A stretch of DNA of 64,000 bases, taken from NCBI GenBank assembly GCA_936432065.2, contig OW386285.2:183086301-183150300 (forward strand), given 5' to 3'. Position numbers and translations under genes: made by a program. The notes under the pieces were generated by a model that worked only from the letters and a program-made list of their open reading frames with translations, searched no databases and was not told where the DNA came from. This document shows positions 15,949 through 26,647 of this stretch, piece by piece. Position 1 is the first letter of the stretch. The number at the start of each line of letters is the position of its first letter. The DNA is from Rutpela maculata (lineage: Eukaryota > Arthropoda > Insecta > Coleoptera > Cerambycidae).

Positions 15949-16165
15949 ATCTGGGTAATTCCTGGTGAAAAAGTAATTAGCAATTACTATTCCTTTTTTT
16001 TTTTTTTCGTGTAATTGTATTTAAGTACTTTTTTTTATTAAAGTAATTTGGAATTGTAATTGCAGGAAAATTGTTATAGGAATTGTAATTTGTAATTATA
16101 TGATTTGAACTATCTAATTACAAATTACTTCTATAAAGTACAATTACCTTTTCCAATTACAATTA
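15949..16165. repeat. TAATTGTAATT-rich repeat, probable MITE remnant
   Basis: The tract is made of variants of AATTGTAATTACTTT in both orientations. Similar tracts occur at 24625-24798 and 38905-38985. The copy at 24.7 kb ends TTACCCAGCTCTG, a hAT-like terminus, so these are likely decayed MITEs. Confidence 0.5.
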
Positions 16166-16496
16166 CTTTAAGAACATGCGTATGTGGTTTAACAAACAAA
16201 AATACGTTAAAGCAGAATTTTACATTTGCATAGTTTAAAATGAATCTGAAAAGCTCAAAAAAAGTTACTGACTAAAAACGAGTTTTTGCCGTGGTCCGCT
16301 GCACATTTATGTTTTTTATTGTTAAGTATACAAACTTTTGTATTTTTGTTCAATAAACTTTTAAAAACTAAATGTGTTTACTGTTTATTATTGTCACTGT
16401 TATTATTATTAAGTATTGTAATTATATTAAGCTGCCTTTTATATATATTTATTTAATTTTTCCTGATTACTTTTAAGGTCAAACATTCTAATAACG
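16166..16496. other. AT-rich intergenic DNA
   Basis: Nothing was recognised between the TAATTGTAATT tract and the next TTCCAC copy. Confidence 0.5.
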
Positions 16497-16499
16497 AAA

Positions 16500-17157
16500 C
16501 CGCTGCCCAAGGAATCACTACTTTCACATCCAAATTTTGTATCCAAGTCGCTCACAACGAAAAAAGTTTGTATGTGGAAATAATTGTTTATGGAACTTTA
16601 GTAATATAATATTTAAAATCTTCTACTCCACATCGGTAGTTGGGTGGGGGTGGTGATAGAGGGTGGTAGTGGGGGTGGATGTAGTAAAAAAAATATTTTG
16701 AGGTTTCTGGTTCTTGCACACACTAAATCACAATTTTTTTTTCTTCCCCTTTAATAATGGGTGGGGGTAGTAATAAAGGTGGCTAATGCCAAAAATTTTT
16801 TTTTTTAGCTTCTCTTGTATATACTAAATACCAATTTTATGGACTCTTACCTGCTTGATTTACCTATTTATCCCAAATTTACCCCAATTTACCCCCCAAC
16901 CCTTCGATGGAACAAGATGAAAATATAATCTAGTTCCAGATCTCGTTAAAGTACATATGTGTACCAAATTTCAAGTCAATATCTTAAACGGTTCCAGAAT
17001 AAACGTGCGCACAAAACAGTTACAGACAGACAGATCGACAGGCAGAAATTTTTTTCGCTCAAACTTAAAATCTCGACGTTTCATGACATTCTAAGCCTAT
17101 TTGAACAATAAAATTTTTTTAATTTTTTTGTCGTTACTATATCTACTGGATGTGGAA
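16500..17157 (-). repeat. TTCCAC-family repeat, copy 6
   Basis: This unit is in inverted orientation, from CCGCTGCCCAAGGAATCACT to CTACTGGATGTGGAAGTA. All internal blocks are present in reverse order, including the C-rich block and the AGACAGACAG array. Confidence 0.8.
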
Positions 17158-17774
17158 GTAATTCTAATAAATAAACCGCTGCCCAAGGAATCACTACTTC
17201 CACATCCAGATTTTCTATCCAAGTCTCTCACAACGAAAAAACTTTGTATGTAGAAATAATTGTTTATGGAACTTTAATAATATAATATTTGAAATCCTCT
17301 ACCCCAAAAACCCATAAAACGATACCCCACATCGGTAATGGGGTGGGGGTGGTGATGGGGGGGTGGTAGTGGGGGTGGATGAAGTAAAAAAATATTTTGA
17401 GGTTTCTGGTTCTTGTATATACACTAAATCACAATTTTTTTTCATCCCCTTTAATAATGGGGTGGGGGTGGTAATGGGGGTGGCTAATGCCAAACATTTT
17501 TTTGAGACCTTAGCTTCTCTTGTATATACTAAATACCAATTTTATGGACTCTTACCTGCCTGATTTGCCCATTTACTCCAAATTACCCCAATTTACCCCC
17601 CAACCCTTCGACGGAACAAGATGAAAATATAATCTAGTTCCAGATCTCGTTATAGTACATATGTGTACCAAATTTCAAGTCAATATCTTAAACGGTTCCA
17701 GAGTAAACGTGCGCACAAAAAAAGTTACAGACAGACAGACAGAAATTTTTTTCACTCAAACTTAAAATCTCGAC

Positions 17775-18013
17775 TGTAAGACGATGTTTACATAAGGAAA
17801 TACTACCTAAGTGATTTCGCGGGAATGGTGCCTCAATGTTTTGGCTAACCAATGGCGCCTGGTGAGATCACATCAATACCAAGGGACATTTTTATATATT
17901 ATTATTATTTTACGCTTCATACGAGTTGGTCGTGGTTATTATAGTTGTTATATCTCTTAAACTTACTTGAATATTTTTAAATAAATATTTTTAATTGCTA
18001 CCGGTGTTGTTTA
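17775..18013 (+). repeat. Gypsy 5' LTR, first part
   Basis: It begins TGTAAGACGATG and matches the 3' LTR at 24195 with few changes (for example TACTACC against TGCTACC, CATCAATACC against CATCAGTACC). It breaks off after GGTGTTGTTTA, where a non-LTR element was inserted. The last 15 bp of this LTR reappear at 19288-19302. Confidence 0.9.
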
Positions 18014-19099
18014 AAACTTCAGAACTATGGGATCAGAGGCGTGGCACTTCAGTGGATAGAATCATATCTAACAGGTCGTTATCAATTTGTTCAACTTAAA
18101 GGTAAAGTAGGAAATGTGTATAATAGCAAAGTTAAATCTGATGTCCTAGAAAACAAATATGGAGTACCACAGGGAGGCATACTCTCACCTCTTTTTTTCC
18201 TTTTATTTAGTAATGACCTCAATAACAATTTCCAGTCTATAACAGGAGTTGATGTATGTCAATTTGCTGATGACACCTCCTTTATTGTCAGAGGCGGCAA
18301 TGAAAATACCTTAGCGACTCTGTCCAACAAGGTAGCAAATAAAATGTCAGACTGGTGTGTGCAAAATGGACTACTATTAAATCCATCAAAAACTGTAATA
18401 GTAAATTTTACAAATATACATAGCAGGGCAGATCCATCAAGTCCCTTAGTTAGATTGCAAAATAGGAGTATTGGTGTTGCCGAGCATGCAAGATTTCTTG
18501 GTGTGGAAGTTGATAACCATCTTACCTGGAAGCATCACATAAACAATGTAGCAGGTAAACTTAAGAGTGCTCACTATGCAATATCCATGTTGAAGAACTC
18601 GTTAAACCTACACTCTATTCTTCTTTTCTACTATGCAAGTGTACAGAGTTATCTAAATTATGCCATAATTATATGGGGTTCCTCGAGTGAAACAAACAGA
18701 TTATTCATCCTTCAAAAAAGAATAATAAGATTAATATCTAACACCAATTATCTAGATCATTGTTCACCACTATTCAAAAAGCTGGGAATAATGACAGTAT
18801 ACTCTCTGTACTTATACAATCTTGCACTCTTTGTAAAAGAGAATAATCAATATTTTGTAACCAATGGAATGTTAAATGACAACACAAGAACAAGATATTT
18901 CAATTGTATGAGTGTGCCTAATCACCGAACTACTCTATTTGAAAAAGGGCCTCACTATATGGCAATAAAAGCATATAACCACCTTCCTTCATATCTGCAT
19001 ACCATTCAAAACAAAGTAAAATTTAAAAAAGAGTTAAAGTTGTATTTCACCAATAATGCCTACTATTCAACTGACGAATATTTCAATAATAGAATTTAA
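18014..19099 (+). CDS. Non-LTR reverse transcriptase, C-terminal part (5'-truncated)
   Basis: The open frame encodes about 360 residues, starting in the RT fingers/palm at YGIRGVALQWIESYLTGR. The palm motif CQFADDTSFIV carries the catalytic FADD. Upstream is VPQGGILSPLFFLLF, and downstream is the thumb region with FLGVEVDNHLTWKHHI and LNYAIIIWG. The carboxy end is the helix-rich tail usual in Jockey/CR1-type ORF2 proteins. The endonuclease and the RT start are missing because of 5' truncation. The frame has no stop, so the copy is fairly young. It could not act alone. Confidence 0.85.
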   Translation, partial: KLQNYGIRGVALQWIESYLTGRYQFVQLKGKVGNVYNSKVKSDVLENKYGVPQGGILSPLFFLLFSNDLNNNFQSITGVDVCQFADDTSFIVRGGNENTLATLSNKVANKMSDWCVQNGLLLNPSKTVIVNFTNIHSRADPSSPLVRLQNRSIGVAEHARFLGVEVDNHLTWKHHINNVAGKLKSAHYAISMLKNSLNLHSILLFYYASVQSYLNYAIIIWGSSSETNRLFILQKRIIRLISNTNYLDHCSPLFKKLGIMTVYSLYLYNLALFVKENNQYFVTNGMLNDNTRTRYFNCMSVPNHRTTLFEKGPHYMAIKAYNHLPSYLHTIQNKVKFKKELKLYFTNNAYYSTDEYFNNRI

Positions 19100-19287
19100 A
19101 ATTTGTTATTTGTTGTGTAATTTGTTATATTAATTATATTTATGTTTGTTTGTGCTAAACGTACTATGTGATATACCTTCTTTACAGAATGTAATTATAC
19201 ATGTAAAATTGTATTGACAATACCTATACTCTATAAAGAGTCGAAAAGGAAATAAAGAATATTGTATTGTATTGTATTGTATTGTAT
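18014..19287 (+). mobile_element. 5'-truncated non-LTR retrotransposon inside the Gypsy 5' LTR
   Basis: The segment starts inside the RT domain and ends in about five ATTGT pentamers, a simple-repeat tail as in the Jockey/CR1 group. The interrupted LTR reads GTTGTTTA before it and TTTACATAAACTATTA after it, giving a short TTTA duplication. The insertion is younger than the Gypsy element. Confidence 0.85.
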
Positions 19288-19302
19288 TTACATAAACTAT
19301 TA
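19288..19302 (+). repeat. Gypsy 5' LTR, last 15 bp
   Basis: TTTACATAAACTATTA restores the LTR end seen at 24430-24445. The internal region begins with GCTTCAGAAGTTGGATACC, where the primer-binding site should lie. I cannot name the tRNA. Confidence 0.8.
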
Positions 19303-19356
19303 GCTTCAGAAGTTGGATACCCCACGTGTTCTGTGTTCCGTTATTTGTGACTTTTC

Positions 19357-20500
19357 TTGTTGTTTTTACTTGTGTTCAGTGTTCCTGTTCTGGCCTTTAA
19401 GATGCCACGACGAAGTCGAACCCCATCAATCCCACGACGTCATTCTACCAAACGCCATCATCGAGCTAGTTCTCAGTCCAGTAATTCCTCAGCCGAGTCC
19501 CGGAAACGCCACCGATATGATCGTTATCGCGAAGAACGCACCCCGCCACAGGTTCGATCGGAAGTTCGCTTGGTGCCAACAACCACAACATGTTCTGCTA
19601 CCCCTTCAAGTGCAAGTGAAAGTCGTATTCAGTATTTAGAGACAATGATACAACAATTACTGGACCGGGATGCTAGAAACCAATGTGGTAATCTTTTGCC
19701 TCCTCGAATTACAGTTCATGCTGATTGTATTCCGGAATTTGCACCAGGAAATCCGCAATTGTCTGCATCGAAGTGGTTAGAAAAGGTAGATCAGCTGGCG
19801 GAAATAAATAGATGGGATGATATTACTAAAATATACCATATGCAGTCGCGACTTACCGGTGTTGCAAAAAGCTGGTATGATAATTTGAAATCGTACAACC
19901 ACACTTGGAACCAGTGGAAGGATATGATAATAAAAACATTTCCCGAATTTAACAATTATGCATCAACATTGAAAAAAAACCATATTTCGCGTGAAGTCAT
20001 CAAACGAAACGATGACTCAATATTATTTTGCCAAAATGCAACTATTAGAGGCTTGCGACATTAAAGGCAAAAATGCCGTATCGCTCCTAATAGATGGGCT
20101 ACGCGACACAACATTGCAAACAGGTACTAGAGCGGGCCGATTCCAAACACCAGAGGTATTGTATCAAGAATACTTGTCAATGGTTAACGAACAACCGGCA
20201 AGTAGTAATTCCAGGAGAGATACACGAAAAATTTTAGAAAAGAACTATGGAAACGGGAGGCAAAACGTTCAAGAAGTTTCAGGAGGCCCAAGATGTTACA
20301 ATTGCAAGTTACGAGGCCACATCTCCACTAAATGCCCAAAACCAAAAGTAGAATGCACTACTTGCAAACGATTAGGTCACACGGCTGCAACGTGCACGAG
20401 AAAACCACATCATAACTTAGGTCCGAGTAGTTTAACAACAAAAATTGCTCCCCTTCAAGAAATAGGCGAAGGGAACAAAAACTTCGACACCCAATACTAA
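19357..20500 (+). pseudogene. gag: Gypsy gag, one frameshift
   Basis: The first frame (19357 to about 20025) starts with a basic, serine- and arginine-rich segment and continues into a capsid-like region (ASKWLEKVDQLAEINRWDD). Near 20010-20030 the capsid reading moves to another frame, which runs to 20500. That part ends with two zinc knuckles, CYNCKLRGHISTKC and CTTCKRLGHTAATC, which bind RNA during packaging. The single indel is damage and does not look like a programmed shift, because it falls inside the capsid domain. Pol lies in the +1 frame relative to gag and overlaps its end. Confidence 0.85.
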
Positions 20501-23500
20501 CATCTGCTATTTTATTGACGTTCTAATCAACAATACAGCTCTCCGGGGCTATGTTGATACAGGCAGTGCAGCAGTTACCTTACGACAGAGTGATGCACAA
20601 AAATTAAATATCACCTGGGCTCCCACTAAAACGGTGATAACAGGATATGGCGGCGGGAAAATTATAGCAGTAGGACAAACCAAAATCAGGCTACGAGTAG
20701 ACCTGGCAGATGCTGAGGTGACCACACTAATTGTCCCAGATGAAGAGCAATCAATTCAAATTTTGGTGGGGCAACCATTTATTAACAGTGCTGGAGTAAT
20801 CATGGTAGTCAAAAATGGGCAAGTTCGTTTGTTCAACGACGAAGTATTTAAATTTCCTGAGTATGACTTGCTCAACAAGAGAAAAATACCTCTCTGGGCT
20901 ACAGAAGCTGGAGTTATTCCTCCCTTTCATATTGGGCATATTCAAGTGAAAAGTGACGACAATACTGACGGCGAAGTATTTGTCGATTTACAGGTACGTG
21001 CATGGCATAATACGGAATATGCTGTACCTAGATGCATCATCAGATCACACGGAATTTTACCAGTTTTAAACAACTCTGAACACCCACTGCGTTTTCGTAA
21101 GTCCCAGGTAATTGTTAGAGGGGAGTCCTGCTGGCCCGAAGGGGGTAACGATGATGACAATGTAAGTAATTTTTCAATTGCTACCTCTACTTTGAAACCT
21201 TTTCAAATGTGTGATATAATTGAAAGAATTGAAGGAAGCATTAACGAACAAGACAAAAATGCTTTGCTTGCTCTTTTAAACCAGTACCGTGATTGTTTTG
21301 CACAAAATATGTCCGAATTAGGAAGGACAAATTTAACTGAAATGACCATTAAATTAAGCGATGAAAAACCAGTCGTATATAGACCTTATCGCCCATCATT
21401 TTCTGAACGCGAACAGGTTAGAAAAATTGTTGGAGAACTTCTCGACGGTGGGATCATTCGTGAATCATTTTCACCTTTTGCAAGTCCTATATTATTAGTA
21501 AAAAAGAAAACCGGGGATATGCGACTATGTGTTGACTACCGTGCATTAAACGCAAAGACGGTAAAAGACAAATACCCGTTACCTAGAATAGACGACCAGT
21601 TAGAGTGGTTAAAGGGAAACAAATATTTTACAAGTCTAGATTTAGCAAGCGGTTATCACCAGATACCAATGGCGGAAAATTCTATAGAGAAAACTGGGTT
21701 TGTTACCCCTGACGATCAATATGAATACTTAACCATGCCTTTTGGGCTAACAGGAGCGCCCGCTGTATTTCAGAGATTAATTAATCGAGTCCTTGGTTCC
21801 CTACGTTTTACAACTGCGTTAGCATATCTTGACGATATACTAATACCATCTGTAAATATTGAAACTGGTTTCGCTGCACTAAAACAAGTGCTAGACCGCT
21901 TACGCGAAGCAAATTTAACTTTATGATTGTCAAAGTGTTTCTTCTTTCACGTACAAGTCACTTACTTAGGCCATGAGGTAAATGCTGACGGTGTAAGGCC
22001 GAGCAGCACAAAAATTAAAGCCGTCAGCGAATTCCCGATACCAAAAACAATACATCAGGTACGACAGTATTTGGGTCTTACGAGTTATTTTAGAAAGTTT
22101 ATTCAAAATTATGCTATAATTGCAAGTCCTCTAACTAACTTGCTTAAAAAGAATGTAAGCTTTGTGTGGGATGATAAAACCGAACAAGCTTTTAAATGCT
22201 TAAAAACAATTTTATGTAAACGACCTATTTTGTCACACTTCGATAAAGAGGCTCCTACGGAATTACATACTGACGCAAGCAAGTTAGGTTTGGCCGGTAT
22301 ATTATTTCAACGGCAATTAAACGGTGATCTCAAACCTATCGCTTACTACAGTCGTCAAACTAGTAAACATGAACAAAGATACCATTCATATCAGTTAGAA
22401 ACGCTTGCCGTAGTAACTTCGTTACAGAAATTTCGTGTTTTCTTACTAGGAATAAGGTTTAAAATAATCACCGATTGCACAACCTTGACGAAACGAGACT
22501 TAATTCCACGCATCGGACGCTGGTGGCTTATTACTCTTGAATTTGATTTTGAAATCGAATATCGCGCTGGTACTAAACTAGCCCACGTTGATGCTCTGAG
22601 TCGAAATCCAGTTGAAAACTCCGAGAATGCTGACCTAGACCAAGATGATATCATTTCAATAAATCTTATAAAGATTGACGAAGGTGACTGGGTGTTGTCG
22701 GCACAATTAACGGACGATAGATGTAAATATTTACATGAAGTTCTATCTCGTGAAAGTCGGGATAAAGAGGAGATAGAAATACATAAAGATTTTAAATTAA
22801 AAAATAACAGGGTGTATCGTAAAACTGAAACGGGTTTAAAATGGGTGGTCCCCAAGAAGGCTAGAAAACAAGTGTTAACGTATTATCATGATGCGCTAGG
22901 ACACTTCGGATTTGATAAAACTTTACAGGCTGTATCAAAACATTATTGGTTTGCTGGCATGCGTCGTTATGTAAAACAATACATAAATAGTTGTCTTGCT
23001 TGTCTCTATAATAAGCAACCTGGGGGAAAAAAATCTGGATTTTTAAATCCTATCGAAAAAGTTGCAATTCCACTACATACGTTACACATCGACCATTTGG
23101 GTCCATTTATTAAAAGCTACAAAAAGAATGCGTATTTGATCGTGGCAGTCGATGCATTTACGAAATACGTCTTCATGAAAGCAGTTCAAAGCACAAAAAC
23201 AAGACCTGTCATAACTTTTCTAAATGAAATAATTGAAACATTTGGGATTCCATTTAGATTAATTAGTGATCGAGGGACTGCTTATACTAGTAAACAATTC
23301 TCTGAATATTGTAAACAAAAAGGTATTAAACATATATTGAATGCTACGGCGACTCCACGTGCAAACGGGCAAGTCGAACGTTACAATCGAACGATTCTTG
23401 GTGCTCTTGCTGCATCAACGGATAATGAAGATGAATGGGATAAACATATTTCCAAAATTAAGTGGGGTTTAAATTCCTCAATAAATGCAGTCACGGGGAA

Positions 23501-23858
23501 ATCACCTCAAGAATTGCTGTTCGGTTTCGTACCAAGGGGGACTAATGATGCATTTCTCTTGGCTGAAACAGCAAACTTACAACATGACACCGATATTCAG
23601 AAAACGAGATCGGTAGTGAAAAAGAAGTTAGACGTTGCACAAGTAAAGCAGAAAATTGCCTTTGACGCAAAACGAAAAACAATATCTTATGCTGTGGGCG
23701 ATCAGGTTTTGGTACAACGTGTGCGAGTAGGTCACGATGGAACCAGTGAAAGTTTACCGGGTACCACACGTCGTTCTAAACGTTATACAGGAATATACCC
23801 TAATGAAAAACTAAAGAAGTTTGGCACTAGGGAGGATAGTGAGGTATCTGATGATTAA
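20472..23858 (+). pseudogene. pol: Gypsy pol (protease-RT-RNase H-integrase), one in-frame stop
   Basis: The order is retroviral-type protease (YVDTGSAAVTL near 20545), RT (LPRIDDQLEWL, TSLDLASGYHQIPM, AYLDDILIPS), RNase H (LHTDASKLGLAGILF) and integrase. The integrase has an HHCC finger with CLAC, then the triad in LHIDHLGPF, ISDRGTAYTS and ANGQVERYN. All catalytic residues seen are intact. One TGA at 21924-21926, just before the RT thumb, interrupts an otherwise continuous frame of about 1,130 codons. The protease frame is open upstream to at least 20472, so it overlaps gag and would need a ribosomal shift. A single nonsense change is the simplest explanation of the stop. Confidence 0.9.
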
Positions 23859-24194
23859 TATGGAGGATGCTATTCGTGTCGCAAAGAGCAGTTCTTACCG
23901 GCATGTTGCGCCCATGTCGAAGAGCGCACAGCGCTGCACAAGGTGCACGGCATTACGAAAATTTTGCCCAAAAGAAAGACAGACACGACAAGCATCTACA
24001 TCTACAACACAAGCAAAACGAGAGTGCCTAGTAAGAAGGTTTGTGTCTGGCCAGCACATATCTTACTACGGTCACCTAATACGCTAGAAAGTATTCAATG
24101 ATATTCATTATTCGCTACATGAAATTAATTTGATTTTGTTTTGTATTATAGGCTTAACTTCTCGAGGACGAGAACTAACCACAGGATGGCCGAC
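23859..24194 (+). other. Gypsy 3' leader and polypurine region
   Basis: The stretch between the pol stop and the 3' LTR holds an 88-codon frame in another phase (from 23821) rich in basic residues and cysteine. It shows no family resemblance. CTCGAGGACGAGAACTAACC and the ACAGGATGGC just before the LTR look like the conserved junction of this Gypsy group. Confidence 0.5.
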
Positions 24195-24445
24195 TGTAAG
24201 ACGATGTTTACATAAGGAAATGCTACCTAAGTGATTTCGCGGGAATGGTGCCTCAATGTTTTGGCTAACCAATGGCGCCTGGTGAGATCACATCAGTACC
24301 AAGGGACATTTTTATATATTATTATTATTTTACGCTTCATACGAGTTGGTCGTGGTTATTATAGTTGTTATATCTCTTAAATTTACTTGAATATTTTTAA
24401 ATAAATATTTTTAATTGCTACCGGTGTTGTTTACATAAACTATTA
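24195..24445 (+). repeat. Gypsy 3' LTR
   Basis: The LTR is 251 bp, beginning TGTAAGACGATG and ending AAACTATTA. It is intact and matches the interrupted 5' LTR closely. It is followed by the CGAC target duplication and then by the split TTCCAC repeat. Confidence 0.9.
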
Positions 24446-24624
24446 CGACGTTTCATGACATTTTAAGCCCATTTAAACAATACAAATTTTTAAAAATTTT
24501 TTTGTCGTTACTATACTTCCACTAGATGTGGAAGTAATTAAAACGCAATATTACACAACACTTTTAATTAAAATTTTTAACTTACATTTTTGTCTGTTTG
24601 GTCACTATAATTTACTTTATCATA

Positions 24625-24798
24625 AAAGTAATTAGAAAAGTATCTGGTAATTCCTTTTTTAAAGACATGTACTTTGTAATTGTAATTAGTTCTTTTTTTT
24701 TAAAGTAATTTGTAATTGTAATTAGTTCCTTTTTTAAAAAAGTAATTTGTAATAATTGTAATTATTTTTAAATTACAAGTAATTACCCAGCTCTGATA
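24625..24798 (-). repeat. hAT-like MITE remnant, TAATTGTAATT-rich
   Basis: One end reads CAGAGCTGGGTAATTAC on the minus strand, a hAT-type terminus. The interior is a degenerate array of AATTGTAATTAG and AAAGTAATTTG. The other end is not recognisable. Confidence 0.45.
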
Positions 24799-24849
24799 CA
24801 AAGCAGCTGATTCAAGATTTCCACAGGTATTCAAAAATATATATGCAGG

Positions 24850-25870
24850 GTCACGGTGTTCCACTTAATTCTCCCGGGGCCATTTTCTTGTACTAATGAG
24901 ATTTTGAAAATTTTTTGTATAATAAATATATATTATGTAATACCACAACATATGCACCACTTCACAAAGCTCCTACAAACGCAACCCCCCGCCCCTACCC
25001 CTTGGGGTGGGGTGGGGGCAACTTTAAAACCTTAAATATTGCAGAATCGGATTCTACGGTAAAAATTATGACAAGTTTGTCTAAAATGTTTTTTTCGATT
25101 CGTTACAGATGGCGCTGTAATCGCAAAAATATATTTTTTCGTAATTTCTAAAAAAATTCTACGGAAGAATGAAAAATAATACAGTAAGAGTTCGTTTTCT
25201 AGAAAAAGTTATTCAATGGTGTTAAATTTAATACCCCCCCACAACCGTGGAGGAGGGAAAGTAAAGAGCAATTTTCAAATGCTAAATGGAAACCCCCATT
25301 TTTTATTATTTGTGAAAAATTTTTAATTTTTAATTTTTTTTTTTTTTATGAAATTGAATTGTTTGTTCACCAGACTCTACATCCGCCAATAAAAAATATG
25401 GGGTTCCGTTTAAGATTTTAAGGTTGCCCACCACTTCCCCCTCATGGTGTTGGTGGAGGAGGAAGAGGGGGTTTATTAAATTTAACACTATTAATGGCTT
25501 TTTCAAGAAAATGAACTCTTAGTTTATTATTTTTCATTCTTCCATAGAATTTTTTAGAAATTACGAAAAGAAATATTTTTGCAATTACAGCCCCATCTGT
25601 CACGAATCGAAAAAAACGTTTCAGACAAACTTGACGTAATTTTTGCTGTAGAATCCGATTCTGCAATAAAAAATAACCACTATTTTACCACCCATTTAAG
25701 ATTTGAAAGTTGCCCCGCCCCACTCCAAGGCTGGAGGTGGGAGGGTCGCGTTTGGTATCATTGGATAGCCTTTTTAAAATTATTAAGGACGTGTTCTTTA
25801 TTTTTGGATCCAATGTGTATTTCTCAAGATATTTGACCGTTTTCAGACTTTTTGGACACCCTGTATGTTC
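24850..25870. repeat. Large fold-back (inverted) repeat
   Basis: The left arm (about 24955-25310) and right arm (about 25376-25750) are imperfect inverted copies. TTACAGATGGCGCTGTAATCG faces GCAATTACAGCCCCATCTG. CTACGGAAGAATGAAAAATAA faces its complement at 25528-25553. The C-rich GGGGCAACTTT segment is mirrored near 25715. An A/T-rich spacer lies near 25310-25376. The outer left end reads GGTGTTCCACTTAATTCTCC and the right end CACCCTGTATGTTCC. No transposase is present. Confidence 0.75.
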
Positions 25871-26640
25871 CAGTGAATACACTTTTTACAGAATGTAAAT
25901 ATCTTTTAGTTGTCGAAAATATAGCCCCTGAAGTTTTAAGTTGTATATGGTGGAGAAAATCAAGAAACTTGAAGTATGCCATCAGATATGCTACAATTTC
26001 AAATGCTATTAAAGTATGTATTTATACTGCAGAGGTTTATTTATGTAGTTAAAAAAAAACAGTTGGCAGCTTTTATATTGGAATATGTACCTATTTATTT
26101 TAGATATTATTTATTTTTGTTATATGCATATAATATTCCAGCCTTACACTTTATATCAATAATTAAATTTCCTTCAAAATTTAATTTAATTTAATAGCAA
26201 TAGTATACGAAACCCAACCCTGGAATGTCACGGGAATGTCCGTGAGATTTAAACCTCTGACTAAACTATTTATAAGAATACCAGAAGTTATTTATCAGTT
26301 GTATAACACCCTTTTAGTATTTACAATTAGGACACCATATTTTTATGCCTTCATTAGAAGCCATTTTGATATATTAAGATTCTTGAGAGAACTAATGAAA
26401 AACCAGTCTAAAATTCAGTATGCCCAGCAAATAATACCTTTTTAAAAATAGGTAAATATAAATACATATTTATATTGTACAATACAAATTAAAAAGTGCA
26501 ACGTTTTTTACGAAGAACTAAATGTTGTCAAAAATTAAAAAAAAGTATAATTATTAGTTAAAAATGTTTAATATCTGTTATTTTGGTGGCGCGTCTATTT
26601 TCTTGAGGTACAAATGTCAATTTTACAGTCCAGAGACCGT
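25871..26640. other. Intergenic; unassigned short frame at 26236-26445
   Basis: A 69-residue plus-strand frame (26236-26445) is hydrophobic and aromatic in the middle (RTPYFYAFIRSHFDILRF) and has no recognised family. No splice context was found. The rest is AT-rich. Confidence 0.35.
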
Positions 26641-26647
26641 GGCAGTA

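Larger units (their letters stand above)
17775..24445 (+). mobile_element. Ty3/Gypsy LTR retrotransposon, near complete, with nested insert
   Basis: It has two LTRs of 251 bp (the 5' one interrupted), a gag region with two zinc knuckles, and a pol region with protease, RT, RNase H and integrase. The CGAC target duplication is at 17771-17774 and 24446-24449. The RNase H end (HVDALSRN) and the short GAGGACGAG segment before the 3' LTR resemble the mdg3/Blastopia group. That placement is by eye only. A gag frameshift and one pol stop make this copy inactive. Confidence 0.9.
17172..24535 (-). repeat. TTCCAC-family repeat, copy 7, split by a Gypsy insertion
   Basis: The copy runs 17172-17774 and resumes at 24446-24535, where CGACGTTTCATGACATT continues the family sequence to CACTAGATGTGGAAGT. 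The four bases CGAC stand immediately before the Gypsy 5' LTR and again after its 3' LTR, forming the target duplication. The Gypsy element therefore entered an already resident copy. Confidence 0.85.

Noticed and set aside
21924..21926. Programmed stop-codon readthrough in Gypsy pol
   Set aside because: It lies in the middle of the RT domain, not at a gag-pol boundary, and the same copy has an indel in gag. Ordinary mutation is simpler.
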